DNA of 64,000 bases from positions 310,001 to 374,000 of the forward strand of contig NZ_JABBWV010000002.1 of the NCBI RefSeq assembly GCF_012999535.1, written 5' to 3'. Each line of letters opens with the position of its first letter. Positions within the stretch are counted from its first letter, which is position 1. The stretch comes from Microbispora sp. H11081. Lineage in GTDB: Bacteria; Actinomycetota; Actinomycetes; Streptosporangiales; Streptosporangiaceae. A program made the translations under genes and the position numbers. The notes under the pieces are model-generated. The model was not told the DNA's origin. It saw only the letters and a program-made list of their open reading frames with translations, and did no database searches. Of the stretch, positions 49,365 through 55,859 are shown piece by piece.

Positions 49365-50261
49365 TCAGTCTTCCCGGGTCGGAGTGGTGACCGCGATGGT
49401 CCACGTGGCCTCGTGCTTGTCCCCCGGCTGCAAAACGATCAGGTCGGTGCCCGAGTTGAACGCGTCGGGCGGGCAGGTCATGGGCTCCACGGCCAGTCCC
49501 CTGTGGCCGAGCCCCGTGCCGGTGCAGATCTGGACCCACGGCATCACCGCCGGGTCCCAGGTGAGCTCCACCCCGCCCTCGGGCCCGAGCGCGCGCACCC
49601 GTCCCTCCGTCACGCCCGTGTAGGCGTGGTCGACGGCGGTGTCCCCGATCACCCGCGGCGTACGGAAGTCGTACGGCGTCCCCGTGACGTCCACCAGGTC
49701 GGTGGGGGCGAGCAGGTCGTCGGTGAGCAGCACCCGCCCGGCCGGCAGGCCGAGCTCGTAGGCGGTGACGTCCGGCCCCGCCAGCAACCACGGGTGCGGC
49801 CCGCAGCCGTACGGCGCCGCCGTGTCGCCCACGTTCTGCGCCGTCAGCGTGGTCGACAGGCCGTCCTCGGACACCGCGTGCCGCACTTCGAGGGCGATCC
49901 GGTGCGGATAGCCCTCGGTCGGCTCCACGACGTGCGTCAGCCGTACGTGGCCGTGGTGGTCCTCCACCGACAGCAGCTCCGCGCACTCCCAGTCGAGTCC
50001 CGCGACGAGGCCGTGCAGGGCGTGGCCGCGGTCGGGCTCGTTCACCGGGAGGTGCCGGCGCTGCCCCTCGAAGACGTACGTGCCGCCGACCACGCGGTTG
50101 GGCCAGGGGGCGAGGACGGTGCCGCTGTAGTAGGGCACAGGACCGCCCTCGGGCCAGCTCGTCACCAGGTCGCGGCCCTCGTGGCGCAGCACCCGGAGGG
50201 CGCCGCCCCGCTCGCTGATCGTGGCCTGGTAACCACCGCCGGCAATCGTGTAATCGGGCAC
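49365..50261 (-). CDS. Aldose 1-epimerase family protein
   Basis: 298 residues. Interconverts alpha and beta anomers of hexoses. Family blocks: SGTVLAPWPNRVVGGTY (substrate Arg), DRGHALHGLVAGLDW with the catalytic His, GCGPHPWLL and the C-terminal ICTGTGLGHRGLAVEPM with catalytic Glu. GTG 50261 (VPDYTIAGGG) was chosen as the family start; ATG 50285 or 50336 would add residues not seen in relatives. A strong promoter with a CelR-type operator lies 107 bp upstream. Together with the GH1 enzyme it fits release and use of glucose from cello-oligosaccharides. Confidence 0.88.
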   Translation of the reverse strand: MPDYTIAGGGYQATISERGGALRVLRHEGRDLVTSWPEGGPVPYYSGTVLAPWPNRVVGGTYVFEGQRRHLPVNEPDRGHALHGLVAGLDWECAELLSVEDHHGHVRLTHVVEPTEGYPHRIALEVRHAVSEDGLSTTLTAQNVGDTAAPYGCGPHPWLLAGPDVTAYELGLPAGRVLLTDDLLAPTDLVDVTGTPYDFRTPRVIGDTAVDHAYTGVTEGRVRALGPEGGVELTWDPAVMPWVQICTGTGLGHRGLAVEPMTCPPDAFNSGTDLIVLQPGDKHEATWTIAVTTPTRED

Positions 50262-50367
50262 GGGGGAGTCCTCTCGCTGACGCATCGTCAAGAAGCGGGT
50301 CATCTGACCGTATGCAGGGACCTTATCCCAGCTCATCGCCCTTGATCCAAGCGGGGTGAAAGGTCAG

Positions 50368-50381
50368 TGGGAGCGCTCCCA
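50368..50381. promoter_or_regulatory. CelR/CebR-type operator before galM
   Basis: TGGGAGCGCTCCCA, a perfect 14-bp palindrome identical to the published Thermobifida CelR and Streptomyces CebR box. It covers +4 to +17 of the predicted galM transcript. Confidence 0.85.
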
Positions 50382-50390
50382 TAACCGGTA

Positions 50391-50419
50391 AAGCTAAGTC
50401 TTTTCGACGGACGCGTCAA
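50391..50419 (-). promoter_or_regulatory. Promoter of the galM transcript
   Basis: On the minus strand TTGACG (50419-50414), 17 bases, then TAGCTT (50396-50391). Predicted start at 50384, three bases before the operator. Confidence 0.6.
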
Positions 50420-50557
50420 CTTAATCCCGTGATTATGGCCAGGATCGGTATAAAGACTCCGATTTGCCGCGAGGCGGGTCTCGCGTGCACGTGCATGGGC
50501 CATCGCCCACCGATCCGACCTGAAACTTTCACCCTCACCTGCCCGGCCGCCCACCCC

Positions 50558-50845
50558 CGTGATCTTGTAGTTTGTCGCACGCGCGGCTTCGACCAGCGGA
50601 TTCCCTCTTCGTGATCTTGCGGCAGAGAGGCCTGTGGCTCGCTGACCAGCCACAACAGGCATCGTGATCTTGCACTGCATGATCACGATGCCTGTTCGCG
50701 CAGGTCGCGCGGCGGAGGTGCCAGACCATGCAAGATCACGGTAGGCATGGGTGCTGGTCAGCCCAGGGTGGCGCGACAAACTGCAAGATCACGAAAGGAA
50801 TGTGTGCTGGTGCGCCGCGGCGGTGCGACAAACTGCAAGATCACG
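50558..50845. repeat. Mirror-image array of 52-53-bp repeats
   Basis: Three plus-strand copies of CGTGATCTTG begin at 50558, 50610 and 50663 (steps 52, 53). Copies in reverse (ending GATCACG) end at 50687, 50740, 50793 and 50845 (steps 53, 53, 52). The full unit reads CGTGATCTTGCAGTTTGTCGC, about 16 variable bases, then ACCAGC and a weakly conserved end. The arms are symmetric about 50675. No reading frame of note. It lies between the glucosidase stop and the galM promoter. Confidence 0.85.
50654..50696. repeat. Central palindrome of the repeat array
   Basis: AACAGGCATCGTGATC (50654-50669) pairs exactly with GATCACGATGCCTGTT (50681-50696) around an 11-base loop that itself contains TGC-ACT-GCA. 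It sits at the symmetry centre of the array and could serve as a terminator for the upstream glucosidase operon. Confidence 0.85.
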
Positions 50846-50869
50846 CGGGGTGAGGGGAGGGGGTGGGGG

Positions 50870-52204
50870 TTAGCGCAGTTCGCCGCTCTTTACGACGTCG
50901 CGGTACCAGAGCGCGCTGTCCTTGGGGGTGCGCTTCTGGGTCGTGTAGTCCACGTGCACGATGCCGAAGCGCTGGCTGTAGCCCTGCGCCCACTCGAAGT
51001 TGTCGAGCAGCGACCACACGTGGTAGCCCTCGACCCGCGCGCCGTCCTCCATGGCGCGGTGCACGGCGGCCAGGTGGTCGCGGAGGTAGGCGATCCGCCG
51101 GTCGTCACGGACCCGGCCGTCCGCGTCGACCCCGTCCACGACGGCCAGGCCGTTCTCGGTGATGACCATCGGCACGCCGGGGTAGTCCCGCTGCACCCGG
51201 ACGAGGAGGTCGTGCAGGCCCTGGGGGTAGATCTCCAGCCACTCGGCCTGGGCCCGCTCGTGCAGGAAGACCCGCTCGCCCTTGCCATCGACGAAGATCG
51301 GCGTGTAGTACTGCACGCCCAGGATGTCCATGGGCTCGCTGATGATCGCGAGGTCGCCGTCCAGGATGTAGTCGGCCATCGGGCCGCGCTCGGAGATCCA
51401 GCGCAGCGTGTCCTCCGGGTAGCTGCCCTTGAAGACGGCGTCGAGGTAGAGCCGGTTCTCCAGCCCGTCCTGGTGGTGGGCCGCCTCCCGCGCCTCGGGC
51501 GTGTCGTCGGCCGGGTAGGTGGGGTGCAGGTTGAGCGCGGGCCCGATGCGGCGTCCCGGGTGCCGCTCGTGCAGTACGCGGGAGGCGAGGCCGTGCGCGA
51601 GCAGCAGGTGATGGCAGGCGACGAACGCGCGCGCGTCGTCCTTGAAGCCCGGCGCGTGCTGGCCCTCCCGGTAGCCGCAGTCGACGACCGTCTTGGGCTC
51701 GTTGATCGTCAGCCAGTCGCGGATCTCCAGGGCGTCGAAGCAGATCTCGGCGTACTCGGCGAAGCGCTCGGCCGTCTCCCTGTTCTCCCAGCCCCCTCGG
51801 TCCTGCAGCGCCTGCGGCAGGTCCCAGTGGAAGAGCGTGGCCATCGGCCGGATGCCGCGTTCCGCCAGCCCGTCGACGAGCCTGCGGTAGAAGTCGAGGC
51901 CCTTCTGGTTGGGCTTGCCCGACCCGGTCGGCTGGATCCGCGGCCAGGCGATGGAGAAGCGGTAGCTGTCCAGCCCCAGATCGGCGATCAGGTCCAGGTC
52001 CTCGTTGTAACGGTGGTAGTGGTCGGCGGCGTGCTCACCGGTGTCGCCGTCGCGCACGTTGCCTGGGACCGCGCAGAACGTGTCCCACACCGAGGGCCCG
52101 CGGCCGTCCTCCGTCGTCGCCCCCTCGATCTGGTACGCCGCGGTGGACGCGCCCCAGACGAAGTCGGCCGGAAACCGTGCGGGTGAGTTCATGGCTTCAT
52201 CCAT
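50870..52204 (-). CDS. GH1 beta-glucosidase
   Basis: 444 residues, standard GH1 length. Hydrolyses terminal beta-glucosides such as cellobiose, in the cytoplasm since no signal peptide is present. FVWGASTAAYQIEGA at the N-terminus, TLFHWDLPQAL, acid/base Glu in WLTINEPK and nucleophile Glu in VITENGLA. It is the last gene of the dehydrogenase operon, starting at ATG 52204, eight bases inside the E2 gene (ATG 52192 is an alternative). A glucosidase joined to a 2-oxoacid dehydrogenase operon is unusual. In Streptomyces, CebR controls bglC of the same family. Confidence 0.94.
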   Translation of the reverse strand: MDEAMNSPARFPADFVWGASTAAYQIEGATTEDGRGPSVWDTFCAVPGNVRDGDTGEHAADHYHRYNEDLDLIADLGLDSYRFSIAWPRIQPTGSGKPNQKGLDFYRRLVDGLAERGIRPMATLFHWDLPQALQDRGGWENRETAERFAEYAEICFDALEIRDWLTINEPKTVVDCGYREGQHAPGFKDDARAFVACHHLLLAHGLASRVLHERHPGRRIGPALNLHPTYPADDTPEAREAAHHQDGLENRLYLDAVFKGSYPEDTLRWISERGPMADYILDGDLAIISEPMDILGVQYYTPIFVDGKGERVFLHERAQAEWLEIYPQGLHDLLVRVQRDYPGVPMVITENGLAVVDGVDADGRVRDDRRIAYLRDHLAAVHRAMEDGARVEGYHVWSLLDNFEWAQGYSQRFGIVHVDYTTQKRTPKDSALWYRDVVKSGELR

Positions 52205-53459
52205 TCTCGGTGAGGAATCGCGCGGGTGTTTCTAGCGCCGTGCGGAGTTCCCCGAGGAACTCCGCGGCATCGCGACCGTTGATGTAACGGTGGTCGTAGG
52301 CGAGGCCCAGGGTGGCGGTCTTGCGTACGGCGAAGCCCGAACCGTCGTGGACGACCTCCGAGCGCGGCGCGGTCAGCGACAGCGCGCACGTCTGGCCGGG
52401 GAAGACGATCGGGACGGCGAACACGATGCCGTCGTGTGTGTGCAGGGTGAGCGTGATGGCGCCTCCCATGAGGTCGCGCTCCCGGAACGACCCGGTGAGC
52501 GCGGTCGTCCGGAAGGCGGTGAGGTCGGCGGCGATCTCGGCGAGCGGCCGGTTGCCCGCGTCGCGGACGACCGGGATGAACAGCCCGCGGCCCAGGTCGA
52601 CCGTCACGCCGACGTCGGCGGTGGCGGCCCTTCTCGCCCGCGGGCCGGGGCCCGGCTCCGCGAAGAACATGGGGAAGCGGTCGAGCAGCCCGCCCGCCGC
52701 CTTCACCACCATCTCGGGCAGGCCGACGAGGGCGCGCATCTTGCGGGTGAGGTCGCGGGCGAGCGCCAGGATCTCGGTCACGTCGACGTTCATCGCCGTG
52801 AAGGCCGCCGGGATCTCACGCCGGGACCGCTCGACGACCTCGGCCGTCCGCTGCTGCGCCCGCGACAGCGTGATCCACCGTGCGTCGTCGTCCTGCGCGC
52901 CGTCGTCCTGGGCTAGGGAGTCATGGGCGGGGGAGTCCTGGGCCGGGGAGTCCGGGGCGGGGGCGTCGTCCGCGCCGGCGGCCTGGGGGCGCTGCCCGGC
53001 GATCAGTTCCTCGACGTCGGTCCGCCTGATCACCTTCCGGCCGAGCGCGTACACCCGCTCCATGGCGATGCCGTGCGCCTCGATCAGGTCGCGCGCGGGC
53101 GCCGTCACGACGACGCCGGCGCTCGCGGCCCCGGTCTTCGCAGCGGTCTTCGCGGCGGTGTCCTCGGCGGTGTCCTCGGCGGTCTCCCCGGCCGTCTCCC
53201 CGGAGCCGTCCGCGCCGGCCACGTCGGCGCTCCCGAGGAGGCGGGCGATCACCTGTCCCGGCTCGCACTCGGCTCCCTCGGCGACCAGTCGCCGCAGCAC
53301 GCCGTCCGCCGGGGCCTCGACCTCCTCCGTCGCCTTGGACGTCTCCAGCAGCGCGATCGGCTGGCCGTCCCGCACCGTCACGCCGTCCTCGGCCAGCCAC
53401 TCGACCAGGATGTAGGAGGTGTCGTTGTTGTTGAGCTTGGGCACGCGGAACTCGGTCAC
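52197..53459 (-). CDS. 2-Oxoacid dehydrogenase E2 (lipoamide acyltransferase)
   Basis: 420 residues, core of the complex; transfers the acyl group to CoA. One lipoyl domain (about 1-80) with lipoylated Lys in LLETSKATEEV. An acidic Ala/Glu/Thr-rich linker, then a peripheral-subunit-binding domain (APARDLIEAHGIAMERVYALGRK, given in part), a second Asp/Pro/Gln linker, and the catalytic domain from about 205. The active-site motif reads YDHRYINGRDAAEF, with Asn in place of the usual Asp after the His-Arg. GTG 53459 overlaps the E1-beta stop. No E3 gene is in the window. Confidence 0.9.
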   Translation of the reverse strand: MTEFRVPKLNNNDTSYILVEWLAEDGVTVRDGQPIALLETSKATEEVEAPADGVLRRLVAEGAECEPGQVIARLLGSADVAGADGSGETAGETAEDTAEDTAAKTAAKTGAASAGVVVTAPARDLIEAHGIAMERVYALGRKVIRRTDVEELIAGQRPQAAGADDAPAPDSPAQDSPAHDSLAQDDGAQDDDARWITLSRAQQRTAEVVERSRREIPAAFTAMNVDVTEILALARDLTRKMRALVGLPEMVVKAAGGLLDRFPMFFAEPGPGPRARRAATADVGVTVDLGRGLFIPVVRDAGNRPLAEIAADLTAFRTTALTGSFRERDLMGGAITLTLHTHDGIVFAVPIVFPGQTCALSLTAPRSEVVHDGSGFAVRKTATLGLAYDHRYINGRDAAEFLGELRTALETPARFLTENG

Positions 53460-54433
53460 GACAGCGACTCCTTCACCGCGGCTCTGATGCCGTCGGCCTG
53501 CACGAGCACCTCGCGTTCCAGATGGGGGGCGGCGGGGATCACCCCGTCCGCCGAGTTGACCAAAGTGATCGGGCGGCGCAGGCGGCCCCACAGGCGCGGG
53601 TAGAGCGTCGTGGCCACCTCGGCCGCCCAGGTGCCGCCCGCGGTCCCGTCGTCGACGACGCAGACGTGCCGCGCGTCCTCCAGGCCCGGCAGATGGGGCA
53701 CGGGGTAGAGCTGGGCGGGCACCAGCAGCTCGCAGACCAGGTCGTCCTCCAGGAGCAGCGTGCGCATGGCGTCGAGCGTCCGGTGGACGAGCCCGCCGTG
53801 GGTGACCAGCGTGCAGTCGGGCCGGCCCGCGCCGTCGAGGTACACCCGGGCGACGTCGTCCACCAGCTCGAACCCGAACAGGTCGTCCGCGGGGTACATC
53901 TGCCGCGTGTAGAGGACCTTGTCCTCGAAGAACAGGCAGGGCCGCCCGAGGCCGAACATCAGGGAGAACAGCCGGCCCGCGTCGTGGAACGGCGTCATCT
54001 CGAACAGCGACAGGCCCGGCACGCCGATGAAGTGCTTCTGCGGGTTCTGGCTGTGGGTCGGGCCGTAGCCGCGGTTGCCGCCGGTGGGGCAGCGCACCAC
54101 GAGCGGCACCGGCACGGGCCTGCCGTACATCGAGGTGGACTTGGCGGCGAAGTTCGTGATCTGGTCGAACGCCAGCGCCACGAAATCGGCGAACATGATC
54201 TCGACGACGGCCTTGTCGCCCGCCAGGGCCAGCCCGGCCCCGACCCCGGCGATCGCGCCCTCGCTCAGCGGCGTGGACCTCACGCGGGAGCCGAACCGGC
54301 TCGACAGCCCCTTGGTGACCTTGAACGCGCCGCCGTACGGGTCGCCGACGTCCTCGCCGAGCAGGTGGACCGAGGGGTCGGACTCCATGAGATCGTGCAG
54401 CGCCTGGTTGAGGTGCTCGGAGACCCGGGTCAC
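53456..54433 (-). CDS. 2-Oxoacid dehydrogenase E1 beta subunit
   Basis: 325 residues. VSEHLNQALHDLMESDPSVHLLGEDVGDPYGGAFKVTKGL (given in part), PLSEGAIAGVGAGLAL, MFADFVALAFDQI and RCPTGGNRGYGPTHSQ match the beta subunit of heterotetrameric E1, the part that binds the thiamine diphosphate pyrimidine. GTG 54433 overlaps the E1-alpha stop (GTGA), and its own stop overlaps E2, so all four genes are tightly coupled. Subfamily (acetoin, branched-chain or pyruvate) is not certain. Confidence 0.92.
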   Translation of the reverse strand: MTRVSEHLNQALHDLMESDPSVHLLGEDVGDPYGGAFKVTKGLSSRFGSRVRSTPLSEGAIAGVGAGLALAGDKAVVEIMFADFVALAFDQITNFAAKSTSMYGRPVPVPLVVRCPTGGNRGYGPTHSQNPQKHFIGVPGLSLFEMTPFHDAGRLFSLMFGLGRPCLFFEDKVLYTRQMYPADDLFGFELVDDVARVYLDGAGRPDCTLVTHGGLVHRTLDAMRTLLLEDDLVCELLVPAQLYPVPHLPGLEDARHVCVVDDGTAGGTWAAEVATTLYPRLWGRLRRPITLVNSADGVIPAAPHLEREVLVQADGIRAAVKESLS

Positions 54434-55353
54434 GCGGCTCCCCCCGGCCGTGCGTGGGGCCGGGCGGAGACCTCGGCGACCACGCGCTCGACGAGTTCGC
54501 GCTGCTCCCTGTCGATCCTGGCGAACCGCTCGGGATCGGCCTTCGCGCACCGGTCGTACCAGTCGGACTCCGCGGCCCGGCGGATCTCCTCCGGCGGGCG
54601 GGTGTCGTCGCCCTTGCTGTGGGGCCCGAGGCGGTGCGTGGCGAACTCGACCACCAGGGGGGCGGGCTCGGCCCGCACGGCCTCGACGAGCGGCGCGAGC
54701 ACCTGCCTGATCTCGGCGGCGTCGGTGGACGAGACGTGGTGGTGCCGGACGCCGAAGGCCGCCGCGCGGGCGGCGATCGTGCCCGCCATCTGGGCGGAGG
54801 TGGGGGTCGACTGGGCGATGCCGTTGTGCTCGACCACGACCAGCAGCGGCACCTTCCACAGGGACGCCATGTTCAGCGCTTCGTAGACGGCGCCCTCGCC
54901 CCAGGTGCCGTCCCCGATGTACGCGCAGGCCAGCGCGCCGGTGCCGGCCAGTTTCAGGGCCACTCCGGTGGCCACGGGAAGGCTCTCGCCCTGCACACCC
55001 GTGGACAGGAAACGCCGGTGGTAGATGTGCTGGCTGCCGCCGACGCCTCCGCAGAGCGCGCCCTCCCGCCCCATGATCTCGGCGAGCAGCCCGTGCGGGT
55101 CTGGATGGCGGGCGAGGAAGTGGCCGTGCCCCCGGTGGTTGCTGAACACGAAGTCGTCGTCGCGCAGCAGGGCCGACACCGCGACGGGGATGTACTCCTG
55201 CCCGAGGCAGGTGTGGGTGGTGCCGCTCAGCACCCCCTGCTCGAACAGGCGGAGCAGGGCGCGTTCGAAGTGCCGGATGAGCAGGAGTGAGCGGAGATCC
55301 TCGTCGCTGAGGGCATGCCGCGGGCTCCGGGCCGGTGCAGCGGTGACGATCAC
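54430..55353 (-). CDS. 2-Oxoacid dehydrogenase E1 alpha subunit
   Basis: 307 residues from GTG 55353. Binds thiamine diphosphate through GDGTWGEGAVYEALNMASLWKVPLLVVVEHN (given in part), the GDG-N motif. NHRGHGHFLARHPD and GVGGSQHIY are typical of E1-alpha in acetoin and pyruvate-type complexes. It is first in the operon E1a-E1b-E2-GH1. Its promoter (55448-55476) and operator (55431-55444) leave an 88-base leader. The complex could make an acyl-CoA from a 2-oxoacid, perhaps a starter for the divergent NRPS; this is inference. Confidence 0.9.
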   Translation of the reverse strand: MIVTAAPARSPRHALSDEDLRSLLLIRHFERALLRLFEQGVLSGTTHTCLGQEYIPVAVSALLRDDDFVFSNHRGHGHFLARHPDPHGLLAEIMGREGALCGGVGGSQHIYHRRFLSTGVQGESLPVATGVALKLAGTGALACAYIGDGTWGEGAVYEALNMASLWKVPLLVVVEHNGIAQSTPTSAQMAGTIAARAAAFGVRHHHVSSTDAAEIRQVLAPLVEAVRAEPAPLVVEFATHRLGPHSKGDDTRPPEEIRRAAESDWYDRCAKADPERFARIDREQRELVERVVAEVSARPHARPGGAA

Positions 55354-55430
55354 AGGTGGTCCGCTCCTGGTGCGTCTGGTGGAGAGGCGCTCGACGCCGG
55401 GCTTCGCTGCCAGGGACAGGAGCACCCTAT

Positions 55431-55444
55431 TGGGAGCGCTCCCA
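55431..55444. promoter_or_regulatory. CelR/CebR-type operator at the dehydrogenase-glucosidase promoter
   Basis: A second perfect TGGGAGCGCTCCCA. It spans -3 to +11 of the predicted minus-strand transcript, a position that blocks initiation. Confidence 0.85.
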
Positions 55445-55447
55445 CGG

Positions 55448-55476
55448 AGCGTAGGTGTGGAAAGAGGCCTTGTCAA
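55448..55476 (-). promoter_or_regulatory. Promoter of the dehydrogenase-glucosidase operon
   Basis: TTGACA (55476-55471), 17 bases, TACGCT (55453-55448) on the minus strand; predicted start 55441. A TAGGGT downstream of the operator is an alternative -10. Confidence 0.6.
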
Positions 55477-55589
55477 TCCCTGGCAATAGAGACAATTTGG
55501 GAGAGTGTGTCCGCATTGTCCGTGATCTGGGGCAATATCCTCACATTCCCCACCTTGGGGCTAATAACGGACAGAAACTTCCATGACAC

Positions 55590-55619
55590 TTGACGAAGGA
55601 AAGGCCCGATCCCTAGCCT
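55590..55619 (+). promoter_or_regulatory. Promoter of the NRPS operon
   Basis: TTGACG (55590-55595), 18 bases, TAGCCT (55614-55619); predicted start 55626. The layout matches the galM promoter almost base for base. Confidence 0.6.
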
Positions 55620-55628
55620 CCACTGCCG

Positions 55629-55642
55629 TGGGAGCGTTCCCA
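55629..55642. promoter_or_regulatory. CelR/CebR-type operator at the NRPS promoter
   Basis: TGGGAGCGTTCCCA differs from the perfect box by one base. It covers +4 to +17, the same place as at galM. Confidence 0.75.
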
Positions 55643-55817
55643 CTCTTTCGTCCGAAATGGGGGGTACCGGCGCGAGCGGCGAATGGGATTCCATGCCGCG
55701 CCAGGCACCAGGCAGGAAGCTCACCGGCGGAGATGCCGCCGCCGGGTCGTGGGCCGCCCGCGTCTTCGCATCGATTTCGCCGGCGTGCCCGAGGCGTAGA
55801 GCGCACAAAGGAATGCC

Positions 55818-55859
55818 ATGTTCTTAATGCAAATTTCAATCATGGTGCCGGCGTCGTGA
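55818..55859 (+). CDS. 13-residue leader peptide coupled to the NRPS start
   Basis: ATG follows AAAGGA with ideal five-base spacing and encodes MFLMQISIMVPAS. Its TGA overlaps the NRPS GTG (GTGA). The stretch is AT-rich and hydrophobic, unlike the context. The NRPS start has no ribosome site of its own, so coupling is likely. Translation is inferred. Confidence 0.45.
   Translation: MFLMQISIMVPAS

Noticed and set aside
50558-50845. CRISPR array
   Set aside because: The spacing is regular, but repeats invert around a centre, the supposed spacers share conserved blocks, and no cas genes are nearby.
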